DNA from: Streptomyces sp. CG1
GTDB taxonomy: Bacteria; Actinomycetota; Actinomycetes; Streptomycetales; Streptomycetaceae
Direction: 5' to 3'
Length of the DNA: 64,000 nucleotides
NCBI RefSeq assembly: GCF_041080625.1
Contig: NZ_CP163518.1
Coordinates: 8,549,501 to 8,613,500, forward strand
Shown: positions 9,470 through 16,921 of the stretch, in pieces
How positions within the stretch are numbered: position 1 is the first letter of the stretch
How the letters are laid out: every line of letters starts with the position of its first letter
Made by a program: the position numbers and the translations under genes
The notes under the pieces: model-generated
Databases searched by the model: none
The model's input: the letters and a program-made list of their open reading frames with translations, nothing else
What the model was told of the DNA's origin: nothing

Positions 9470-11075
9470 CCAGAAACGTAAACCGCTGCGACAGATCGCC
9501 CGGTCGTTCGTCGCCGACGGCCCGTCCGGCGTCAGCATCCGGGACCGTCTCAAGAATCTGACCGGTGAGGACGAGAAGGTCTTGCGCGCCGTGGGCGAGC
9601 CCATGGGCCGTCTCGCCTGCGCCGATCTGGCCCGCAGGTGCCGTGACGGCCTGGACCATTCCACCGACACGTGGGCCGAGCGGAAGCGGGACCTGACCGC
9701 CTTGTCGTCGTCGCGGTGGGCCGGGTCGGTCACCTCCAACGCCCACGACCAGTGGGGCCTGTCCCGCCGTGCCCAGCACCAGCACCTGAAGTCCCTGGAC
9801 GCCGGTATCCGCATGATCCGGCACCGCCTGTCCCTGCCGGTCGGTCAGAAGGGCAGCCGGGGCAAGCCCGGCGGCTACCGCTCCCGCCACGAGTGGTTCC
9901 AGAAGACCCGCCGACTGGCGCTCCTGGAAAGCGAGTACGAGCGTGTCTCGAAGCAGCGTGAGGCCGGGCGCGTCTGCGTGGTGCGCGGCGGCCGTCGGCT
10001 GCTCCACCAGCGCCACAACCTGGACGCCGCGCAGAAGACAAAGGCGCAGTGGCGTGCGGAGTGGGAAGCGGCCCGCTGGTTCCTGACCGCTGACGGCGAG
10101 TCCGGCAAGCGGCACGGCAACGAGACGATCCGCGTCAACCCGGACGGCGAGATCAGCATCAAGCTGCCCGCTCTGCTCGCCGGCATGGCCAACGCGGAAA
10201 ACGGCCGGTACGTCCTCGCCGCCCGCGTGAGCTTCCCGTACCGGGGCGACGAGTGGCGCGACCGCATCCAGGCGAACCGGGCCGTGGCCTACCGCATCCA
10301 CTGGGGCACCACCTCCGGACGCTGGTACCTGGACGCGTCCTGGACCCGCAAAGACCTCCCCGTGATCCCGCTCGATGCGCTCCGGGCGCAGGGCGTGATC
10401 GGTGTGGACACCAACGCCGACCACTTGGCCGCCTGGCTGCTGGACGAGTACGGCAACCCGATCGGCAGCCCGCGCCGCTTCGACTACGACCTGACCGGCA
10501 CCGCCGCCCACCGCGACGCCCAGCTCCGCCACGCCCTCACCCGCCTCCTCCACTGGGCCAAGGCCTGCGGCGTTAAGGCCATCGCAATCGAAGACCTCGA
10601 CTTCACCGACTCCAAGACCCGGGAGAAACATGGCCGGAAGAAGAAGTTTCGGCAGCTGATCTCCGGCATCCCCACCGGCCGCCTCCGCGTACGCCTCCTG
10701 AGCATGTGCGCCGAGACCGGTATCAGCGTGATCGCCGTCGATCCCGCCTACACCTCGATGTGGGGCGCCGAGCACTGGCAAAAGCCCCTCACCAGCAAGA
10801 ACCGCAAGACCAGCCGACACGCCGCCGCCTCGGTGGCGATCGGACGACGCTCCCTCGGCCACCGGATCAGGCGACGGACGACACCGCCCCCGCACCACCA
10901 GAGTGATGGTGTGGGGCATCGGACCGCCCAGGCCTGCCCCCGTGACCGAGAAAGCGAGGGAAACCGCCCCCGCGTACCCGGACCACGGACACGATCCGAT
11001 GGCGCCGGACACGGAGCGAACGCGGTGACCCAGAACGCCCAAGACCGTTCGGGGCGTTCGGCTGAGCACGTGTAA
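9462..11075 (+). CDS. tnpB: TnpB, IS607-associated RNA-guided nuclease family protein
   Basis: 537 residues. TnpB proteins are RuvC-type nucleases guided by an RNA made from the element's right end. Here RuvC I is GVIGVDTNAD (Asp near residue 316) and RuvC II is IAIEDLDF (Glu near residue 377). The C-terminus departs from the canonical form: after VIAVDPAYTSMWGAEHW (Asp near residue 427) there is no four-Cys zinc ribbon and no DRDxNAA motif, only RHAAASVAIGRRSLGHR. This fits a recurring actinobacterial IS607 subtype with an altered third catalytic site. The last ~65 residues are low in complexity and overlap the likely guide RNA. The ATG at 9462 overlaps the tnpA stop. Confidence 0.85.
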   Translation: MADQKRKPLRQIARSFVADGPSGVSIRDRLKNLTGEDEKVLRAVGEPMGRLACADLARRCRDGLDHSTDTWAERKRDLTALSSSRWAGSVTSNAHDQWGLSRRAQHQHLKSLDAGIRMIRHRLSLPVGQKGSRGKPGGYRSRHEWFQKTRRLALLESEYERVSKQREAGRVCVVRGGRRLLHQRHNLDAAQKTKAQWRAEWEAARWFLTADGESGKRHGNETIRVNPDGEISIKLPALLAGMANAENGRYVLAARVSFPYRGDEWRDRIQANRAVAYRIHWGTTSGRWYLDASWTRKDLPVIPLDALRAQGVIGVDTNADHLAAWLLDEYGNPIGSPRRFDYDLTGTAAHRDAQLRHALTRLLHWAKACGVKAIAIEDLDFTDSKTREKHGRKKKFRQLISGIPTGRLRVRLLSMCAETGISVIAVDPAYTSMWGAEHWQKPLTSKNRKTSRHAAASVAIGRRSLGHRIRRRTTPPPHHQSDGVGHRTAQACPRDRESEGNRPRVPGPRTRSDGAGHGANAVTQNAQDRSGRSAEHV

Positions 11076-11097
11076 CTCATGCTCGGTCTTTAGGAAC
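10900..11097 (+). ncRNA. Candidate omegaRNA (right-end element RNA) of TnpB
   Basis: In TnpB elements the guide RNA overlaps the 3' end of tnpB, runs to the element's right end, and takes its guide from flanking DNA. This stretch is structured: AACGCCC pairs with GGGCGTT, GAGCA (11064-11068) with TGCTC (11080-11084), and AAGACC (11041) with GGTCTT (to 11090). The predicted guide would begin at or just after 11097 with GGTTGTCCTGGGAGAG from the hydrolase gene. The 5' limit is a guess. Confidence 0.5.
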
Positions 11098-11705
11098 GGT
11101 TGTCCTGGGAGAGGCCGTTGCAGGCACGATGTGCTCGTCCACGCGGCGGTCGCCGACCCGCAGGGGGTGCGCGTGGCGGCCGCCTGAACGGCGTTCACGG
11201 TCGCCAGCACCGCGCTCCGGGTCCGGCCCAGACCGTAGGCCGCATCGTGCGCGGCGGCCCAGTTCGCCCAGTCCCGCAGGGCGTTCTTGTTGGCCTCCTC
11301 CGTGCCCCGCAGCAGCCTCGGACCGTAGCGGCCGGGATCGATCACGCCGTCCAGGACCACCCGGTCGGTGCGGTCCGGGAACATCGTCGCGTCCACCTGG
11401 CCGAGGTAACTGCCGTACGAGTACCCGAGATAGGAGATCCGGCGTTCGCCCAGGGCGGCGCGGATCACGTCCATGTCGCGGGCGGTGTTCCGGGTGGTGG
11501 CGTACGGCACCAGGCCGCCCGCGTGCGTACGGCACCGTCGGGCGAGGTCCGCGGAGAAGGCCACCATGCGGTCGAAGCCGGCGCGACCGCTGCCCGCACC
11601 GCGGAACATGCTGCCGGTGGGCCACCGGCAGTCCAGCGCGGTGCTCCGGCCGACGAAGCGCGGGTCCACACCCACCACGTCGTAGCGTGCGCTGGGGATG
11701 GCCAT
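11092..11705 (-). pseudogene. Alpha/beta hydrolase (TAP-like), middle part with nucleophile Ser
   Basis: This is the other side of the split hydrolase. It reads YDVVGVDPRFVGRST (family DPRGVGRST) and the nucleophile elbow GYSYGSYLG. Two further lesions are older than or independent of the IS. First, there is a one-base loss in a run of five G on the plus strand near 11163, after which LRVGDRRVDEHIV continues in another frame. Second, the gene lacks the usual ~90 N-terminal residues (signal peptide and GGPG oxyanion segment), since the MocR gene ends only 123 bp away with a stop in between. The gene is dead whatever the IS does. Confidence 0.8.
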
Positions 11706-11827
11706 GGCACAGTACGCTAGGCAGCGCGCGGGCCGCGATCACTCCGGCAGGCAGGCGGCTCGGTGAGGGGGACAGCACCAGTGCGCCAGGGGGAGAAACC
11801 CCCGCCCGCCGTGGCGTGCCGGGCCGG

Positions 11828-13489
11828 TCAGGTCAGTTCGCGCAGGGTGTCGCCGAGCAGGGCCACCCCCTCGGCGATGGCTCCCGGCGCGCTGGCCGCA
11901 TAGCCGAGGACGAGGCCCGGCCGGCCGGGCAACTGGCGGTGCCAGGACAGCGGTTGGCACTTCACGCCCCGGGTCAGCGCGGCGGCGGCGAACTCGGCGT
12001 CGGGCACGTTCGCGGCGTAGGTGACGGTCAGATGCAGGCCCGCCGCGGCGCCGTGCACGGTCCCGCCGGGCAGCTGCTCGGCGAGCGCGGCGATCATCGC
12101 GTCACGGCGGTCGCGGTGCCGGCGCCGCAACAGCCGTAGCTGACGCTCCAGCCCACCGGACTCCATCAGCCGGGCGAGCACCAGCTGCGGCAGCACCGCG
12201 TTCCCCAGGTCGTTGAAACGCTTGGCGTCGACCAGGTCAGCGCGATAGCGGGGCGGTGCCACCAGCCAGCCGATGCGCAGGGCCGGGGCGAGCAGCTTCG
12301 ACACGCTGCCCATGTAGCACACCCGGTCGGCCAGCAGAGCCCGCAGTGCGGGGACCGGGGGCCGGTCGTAACGGTGCTCCGCGTCGTAGTCGTCCTCCAG
12401 GATCAGCCCGCCGTCGCGCGCCCAGCCCAGCAGCTCACGCCGGCGCTCGCCGCTGGTCACCACGCCGGTCGGGAACTGGTGGGCCGGGGTGAGCAGAACC
12501 GCGCGGGCTCCGGTCGCCCGCAACGCGTCCACCCGCACCCCCTCCTCGTCGACGGGCACCGGCGGTGTGGCGAGGCCCCCGTTCCGCAGATGCTGACGGC
12601 CCCCGAGCGAGCCCGGATCCTCCACCGCCACGGCGTCGATGCCGTCCGTCCGCAGGACCTGGTGCAGCAGTGTGAGCGCCTGCGCCGTGCCCGCGACGAT
12701 CAGCACCTCGTCCGGCTCCACCCGCACCCCCCGCATCCGCGCCAGCCAATCGGCCACGGCCCGCCGCAGCGCGGGAGCGCCACGCGGGTCGCCGTAGCCG
12801 AGGTGTTCTGCGGACAGCTCGGCGAGCACGGCACGCTCGGCCCGCAGCCAGGCGGTACGCGGGAAGGTGGCGAGGTCCGGCCGCCCGGGAGTGAAGTCGA
12901 CGGTGGCCGGGGCGTCGCGCAAGGCGTCGAAGACATCGGGGCCGGGGGTGCGGGAGAAGGGTGACGTGGGGGAGAGCGGACTGGGCGGGGGCGGGGGCAC
13001 CGTGCCGGAGGTACGTGAGTACGGAACGTCCGGCTCGGCCGGCGGCACGGTTCCCCGCACAGTGGTGCGGGGCGTCCCGGAAGTGGTGCGGGGCGTCCCG
13101 GACTCGCCCTGCGCAGGCCTGCCCTGCCCGGCACGCACGGTTGCTCCTGTCGCCTCGCCGCTCGCCCGGCCCCCGCCCCGGGATCCGGCGTCCGGGGAAG
13201 CGAACGGTGCCGCCACCACCACCGTGCCCCCGCGGCGGCGCCCCTCCAGGTGGCCGTCCTCGGCGAGCCGGCGGTAGGCCTCGGTGATCACACCGCGGGA
13301 GACGCGCAGTTCGGCGGCCAGCACCCGGGTGGGCGGGAGTCTGCTGCCCACCGCCAGGCGGCCGTCCGCTATGGCCTGCCGCAGCCGGCCGGCCAGCCAC
13401 TCCGCCTTCCCGCCCCCGGGCAGGTCGCAGACCGCCAGCTGCAGGAAGTCCGAGCCGCGGCCGGGGAGTTCACTCGCGGCGGCCGGCAT
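11828..13489 (-). CDS. MocR-type (GntR-aminotransferase) transcriptional regulator
   Basis: 553 residues. A winged GntR helix-turn-helix lies at about residues 18-85 (LRQAIADGRLAVGSRLPPTR, then VSRGVITEAYRRLAEDGHLE). A long Pro/Thr-rich linker follows, then a fold-type I aminotransferase domain with the PLP-binding Lys in YMGSVSKLLAPALRIGW. Proteins of this class, such as PdxR, sense PLP or amino-acid adducts. The linker contains an in-frame 21-bp tandem duplication. The ATG at 13489 has a GAGGA site; a GTG at 13507 is also in frame. The B3/4 gene ends 44 bp upstream on the same strand, so the two may be co-transcribed. Confidence 0.85.
   Translation of the reverse strand: MPAAASELPGRGSDFLQLAVCDLPGGGKAEWLAGRLRQAIADGRLAVGSRLPPTRVLAAELRVSRGVITEAYRRLAEDGHLEGRRRGGTVVVAAPFASPDAGSRGGGRASGEATGATVRAGQGRPAQGESGTPRTTSGTPRTTVRGTVPPAEPDVPYSRTSGTVPPPPPSPLSPTSPFSRTPGPDVFDALRDAPATVDFTPGRPDLATFPRTAWLRAERAVLAELSAEHLGYGDPRGAPALRRAVADWLARMRGVRVEPDEVLIVAGTAQALTLLHQVLRTDGIDAVAVEDPGSLGGRQHLRNGGLATPPVPVDEEGVRVDALRATGARAVLLTPAHQFPTGVVTSGERRRELLGWARDGGLILEDDYDAEHRYDRPPVPALRALLADRVCYMGSVSKLLAPALRIGWLVAPPRYRADLVDAKRFNDLGNAVLPQLVLARLMESGGLERQLRLLRRRHRDRRDAMIAALAEQLPGGTVHGAAAGLHLTVTYAANVPDAEFAAAALTRGVKCQPLSWHRQLPGRPGLVLGYAASAPGAIAEGVALLGDTLRELT
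13061..13102. repeat. 21-bp tandem duplication within the MocR linker
   Basis: Two perfect adjacent 21-bp copies (13061-13081 and 13082-13102, core GTGGTGCGGGGCGTCCCGG) keep frame and add a seven-residue repeat of the type GTPRTTS/GTPRTTV to the interdomain linker. This looks like replication slippage in a tolerant region. Confidence 0.8.
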
Positions 13490-13533
13490 CTCGCGTTCCT
13501 CGTTCACCCTGCCGATGCTGCCATGTGCCGGGC

Positions 13534-14235
13534 TCAGCCGCCGAAGACGAAGTCCGGTGCGGACGCGCTGAGCACGGCCGTCTCCGTCCCGGCTCCCCAG
13601 TGCGCCGCGATCTCCTCCTCCACCGCCTTCAGCAGCTCGGGCACGATGGCCGCGCCGCCCTCGTGCATGGCCTCCGCCACCACCAGCACACGGCGGGTGT
13701 GCTCGCCGACCGCCGAGTGGCCGCTCTGCCGATGGGTCCAGCGCCGGGCGTGCGCCCGCCCCGCGGAGTCGACGAAGGTCACTTCGCCGTGCGCGGGATG
13801 CTCGACGCCCCCGCCGAACGCCGTGTACGTCTCGTCGCCGGCGGCCGGCCGCACCTCCAGCAGCGGCCAGGCGACCCGGTCGACGTCGAGGACGGCCACC
13901 GGGATCGCGTACGCCACCGACAGCGCGTTGCACAGGTCGACCAGCGGATGGATGCGCGGCAGCGTGCCCTCCTTACGCAGCCGCCGCAGCAGCGACTCCG
14001 AGGCGGACCGGTACTGCGTCGGCTTCACCCCCAGCCGGCTGAACGTCCGCCGCCAGGCCAGCACTTCGGGAAACTCGCCCTCGGTGGCGCCGGCCAGCCG
14101 GTCCAGGGCGCGGGCGGTGTACTCGGCGGCGCGCGGCGCGGTGTCCACGCGGGCGTCGACGCCGGTGGCGTACAGCGCGGCCGAGGCCAGTTCGGGGAAC
14201 ATGGCCCAGATGGTGTCCGCGTGCCGGAATCGCAT
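13534..14235 (-). CDS. B3/4 (tRNA-editing-like) domain protein
   Basis: 233 residues. It matches the stand-alone B3/4 domain found in the beta subunit of phenylalanyl-tRNA synthetase, where it edits mischarged tRNA; signature-like parts are WRRTFSRLGVKPTQYRSASE and HPLVDLCNALSVAYAIPVA. Free-standing copies are widespread in bacteria and may hydrolyse mischarged aminoacyl-tRNA or act on amino acids, but their role is not settled. The start at ATG 14235 follows GAGGAGG; upstream codons to 14268 are in frame without a site. It probably heads a two-gene unit with the MocR regulator. Confidence 0.75.
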   Translation of the reverse strand: MRFRHADTIWAMFPELASAALYATGVDARVDTAPRAAEYTARALDRLAGATEGEFPEVLAWRRTFSRLGVKPTQYRSASESLLRRLRKEGTLPRIHPLVDLCNALSVAYAIPVAVLDVDRVAWPLLEVRPAAGDETYTAFGGGVEHPAHGEVTFVDSAGRAHARRWTHRQSGHSAVGEHTRRVLVVAEAMHEGGAAIVPELLKAVEEEIAAHWGAGTETAVLSASAPDFVFGG

Positions 14236-14519
14236 GGTCGGGGGCCTCCTCGGGTTCGGGATCACCACCTTGCCGGGGTGATGGTCCGGCGACCAGGACC
14301 AAAGCCGACGCGCCTCACCGGTCCATAACCGCCGTCACCCGTCGACCACCGCGTCACTCGTCGACCACCGCGTCACCTGTCGATGACCGCGCCACGTTGA
14401 CCCGGCCGCGCAGCGAGCCGGAGCCCGCCCCTGCGGCCGTCGGCACGGGAGCACCGTGGAACGCCTCCGCGTCGTACATGCCCGGCCCCCCGGCCCCCCG
14501 GCCGCCTCCAGGCTGCGGC

Positions 14520-14690
14520 CCTGGAGCCCCACAGCAGCAGATACGCGGCGTCCCACCGGTCCCCGGACTCGGGGACGTCCGTCTGGTCGCCGAAGACCCG
14601 CGGCGAGGCGATCGGCAGGTCGGCGTACCAGTCGTAGAAGGACAGCATCGGCGCGCCGATCAGGGACATGAACCGCGCTGGTGCCCGGCG
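14520..14690 (-). pseudogene. narG (nitrate reductase alpha chain) fragment
   Basis: About 55 residues match the NarG region LSFYDWYADLPIASPRVFGD, then QTDVPES and AAYLLLWGS, which is characteristic of respiratory nitrate reductase alpha subunits (family: SFYDWYxDLPxASPQ, EQTDVPES, WGSNVPxTRTPDAH). The similarity stops right after WGS, and upstream it begins abruptly next to the ClC fragment. No narH, narJ or narI is present. It is an isolated scrap. Confidence 0.7.
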
Positions 14691-14723
14691 GGAAGCGGAA
14701 GGAGTGGCGGCCTACGCCACCGA

Positions 14724-15321
14724 TCAGCTGCTGCGGACCGGCGGGATTCGTGAGGCGTCGGCGGGGTCCGCGTGGACCAGTGTGCCGCGCGTGACGACAC
14801 CGGCCAGCCCGCCGTCGGCATCCAGCACCGGGTACAGACGCTGGGCGAGCAGTCCCTCGGCGTCGCCCGACTCGTGTGCGGCGCGCAACAGGGCGGTGAC
14901 CTCGCCGGCGGCGCGGTCGGCGGCGAAGGTGACCCCGGCGGGCGTCTCCAGCTGCCGTACGAGATGCACCTCGAGCGGGTCGACGGAGTACTCACGGGTG
15001 AGGTGCAGGCCGCGCCGGGCGAGCTTTTCGGTGAGCACCGACCGCTTCAGTAGGACCACCGACAGCAGATACGCGGCCGACGCGGTGATCACCATGGGGA
15101 TCACGGCTTTGACCTCGTGGGTGAGTTCCAGGCAGAAGACGATGCCGGTGAGCGGGGAGCGCATGACACCGCCGAGCACTCCGGTCAGCGAGACCAGGGC
15201 GCAGAAACCGGGGCTGACGTGCGGGAAGACCAGGGCCTCGGCCGCGCCCAGCGCACCGCCGACCATGAACATGGGCGCGAGAACGCCGCCGGAGGTGCCC
15301 GAACCCAGTGACAGACCGCGA
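14724..15321 (-). pseudogene. ClC-type chloride channel, C-terminal fragment
   Basis: About 195 residues of a ClC antiporter/channel. It starts abruptly at LSLGSGTSGGVLAP (the GGVLAP selectivity-filter region) and runs through GGVMRSPLTGIVFCLELT into a partial CBS domain (LYPVLDADGGLAGVVTRGTL). The N-terminal two thirds are missing and the frame ends shortly after the partial CBS domain. The cut at about 15318 coincides with the start of a MarR fragment on the other strand, marking a recombination junction. Confidence 0.8.
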
Positions 15322-15488
15322 TCCGGGCTCTGGTGGAACGTCTGCCCGCGCAGGAGCGCGCCGGTCTGGTCCCGGCGCTCACCGCTCTGACGGCCGCGGC
15401 CGGCGACCTGGACCCCGGTCTCGCCCCCTCCGGGGAGGCCGGCCGCATGGCGGGCGTGGTCGACGACCCCCTGAACCCGGCGCCGTAG
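15318..15488 (+). pseudogene. MarR-family regulator, C-terminal fragment
   Basis: An open frame of 56 codons reads ALVERLPAQERAGLVPALTA, then LTAAAGDL, the C-terminal dimerisation helix typical of MarR regulators, and ends at TAG 15486-15488. The DNA-binding domain is absent because the sequence to the left belongs to the ClC fragment. There is no start codon or ribosome-binding site, so it is a remnant. Confidence 0.65.
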
Positions 15489-15661
15489 CGGACCGGATCG
15501 GACCGGGAGCGGCGCGCTGCGAACGTTGTCGCCCCTGGAGGCCGTCGCCCCCGGACGCCATCGCGCCTGGCGCGCGACCGGCAGGCCCCCGGCCCCGAGG
15601 CCCCTGCGTCCGGCGTGGCATCATCGGCCCCGGTCAGGAACGCCGTCGTACGAGGAGCACG

Positions 15662-16555
15662 ATGAACCCCGCTCTCACCGTCCCCCCGGCCGTCGGTGCC
15701 GATGCCGCTCTGCTGGACGGCTTCTCCCTGGAGATGACCGGCAAGGACGTGCCCCGGCTGGAGGAGGCGCAGGGCAGCATCCCGCGGGGTACCCGGATCA
15801 ACATCACCTTCCTCGCCGGTGAGGATCTCGGCATGCGGCTGGCGGCCGCCCGCGCGGTCAGGCGGCTCGGTTTCGTGCCCGTACCGCACATCTCCGCACG
15901 CCGCCTGCCCTCCCGCGCCGCCCTGGAGGAGTTCCTGTCCGGACTGGCCGCGGACGGCACCGCCGAGAACGTCTTCGTCGTCGGCGGCGACCCCGCCCGG
16001 CCCGAGGGTCCCTACGAAGACGCCCTTGCCGTGCTGCGCACCGGGCTCCTCCAGCGTCACGGTGTCCGCCACGTCGGCATCAGCGGCTACCCGGAGGGCC
16101 ACCCCGCGATAGCCGACCGCACGCTGTGGTCGGCGCTCACCGACAAGGCGGCGGCCATCGGCGCGCACCGCTTCGGCGGCGACGTGATCACACAGTTCGG
16201 CTTCGACGTCGAGCCGGTCCTGAGCTGGCTGGAGGCCGCTCGCGCGCGGGGCGTGCACCTGCCCGTCCGCATCGGTGTGCCCGGACCGGCGGGCGTACGC
16301 CGACTGCTCGGCTACGCCACCCGGTTCGGCGTCGCGACCAGCGCCTCCGTCGCCCGCAAGTACGGCTTCTCGCTGACCAACCTCATGGGCACGACCGGCC
16401 CGGACCGCTTCCTGCACACGCTCGCCCAGCGCTACGACCCCGAGCGGCACGGCGCGGTGAAGGTGCACTTCTACACGTTCGGCGGGCTGCGCCACACCGC
16501 CGAGTGGATCACCGCGTTCCGCCAGACCGCCGCCCCCGGCACACGCACGCCGTAG
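15662..16555 (+). CDS. Methylenetetrahydrofolate reductase family protein
   Basis: 297 residues, single domain, the usual length for bacterial MetF-like flavoproteins. Family features are the early Glu in SLEMTGKDVPRLEEAQGSIP, VFVVGGDPARPEGPY (the GGD substrate/FAD loop) and VGISGYPEGHP. MetF reduces 5,10-methylene-THF to 5-methyl-THF for methionine synthesis. It diverges from canonical MetF in several places, so it may be a paralogue acting in another one-carbon reaction. The start at ATG 15662 has an AGGAGCACG site. It stands alone, between a scar region and a repeat tract. Confidence 0.75.
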   Translation: MNPALTVPPAVGADAALLDGFSLEMTGKDVPRLEEAQGSIPRGTRINITFLAGEDLGMRLAAARAVRRLGFVPVPHISARRLPSRAALEEFLSGLAADGTAENVFVVGGDPARPEGPYEDALAVLRTGLLQRHGVRHVGISGYPEGHPAIADRTLWSALTDKAAAIGAHRFGGDVITQFGFDVEPVLSWLEAARARGVHLPVRIGVPGPAGVRRLLGYATRFGVATSASVARKYGFSLTNLMGTTGPDRFLHTLAQRYDPERHGAVKVHFYTFGGLRHTAEWITAFRQTAAPGTRTP

Positions 16556-16587
16556 CCTCCCGGCCGCCTCGCTCCTCGCTCCACGCC

Positions 16588-16765
16588 CCTTGCTTCCTCG
16601 GCTGTCCCTTGCTCCTCGGCCGAGCCCTGCACCCTGAGCCATCCCTTGCCTCCTCGGCCGCCCCTCGCGTTTCGCCTCTCGCCCCGGCCCCCTTGCCTTC
16701 TCGGCTGTCCCTTGCTCCTCGGCCGAGCCCTGCGCCCTGAGCCACCCCTTGCCTTCTCGGCCACC
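16588..16765. repeat. 103-bp-spaced direct repeat downstream of the metF-like gene
   Basis: A block of about 75 bp starting CCTTGC(T/C)T at 16588 recurs at 16691 with few changes (shared core TCGGCTGTCCCTTGCTCCTC, then GGCCGAGCCCTG). Degenerate partial copies continue to about 16810. The tract is pyrimidine-rich on the plus strand and fills most of the 16556-16921 gene-free interval. Function unknown. Confidence 0.7.
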
Positions 16766-16921
16766 CCTCGCCCCCTCGGCCGAGCCTTGCGCCCCCTCGA
16801 CCGTCCCTAGCCCCTGGGCCCCCCTCGCCCTCTCGCCCGGATCGGGATCGCGGCAGGCCCGTGGACGCTGGTGTCGGATTTCCGCCAGCGGTCGCCACCC
16901 CGGGTGGATGATGCTGGAGGC

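Larger units (their letters stand above)
8826..11097 (+). mobile_element. IS607-family insertion sequence
   Basis: About 2.27 kb, carrying a serine-recombinase transposase followed by tnpB with overlapping genes, the IS607 arrangement. Both ends carry AGGAAC (8826-8831 and 11092-11097). IS607 recombinases cross over at a GG dinucleotide and make no true target duplication, so one AGGAAC copy is probably target and the GG inside it the crossover point. There are no long terminal inverted repeats, as expected; the left end has two near-identical direct repeats and the right end has nested hairpins. Collapsing the element restores the hydrolase reading frame exactly at the junction, which fixes the ends to within 6 bp. 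Confidence 0.9.

Noticed and set aside
8826..11097. AGGAAC at both IS607 ends as a target-site duplication
   Set aside because: IS607 serine recombinases make no duplication; the shared bases are better read as crossover-site identity.
13490..13933. Long N-terminal extension of the MocR protein
   Set aside because: The extra residues lie over the B3/4 gene and lack similarity; the ATG at 13489 with GAGGA fits the family.
16588..16765. CRISPR-like repeats
   Set aside because: Only two good copies, long units, no regular short spacers and no cas genes.
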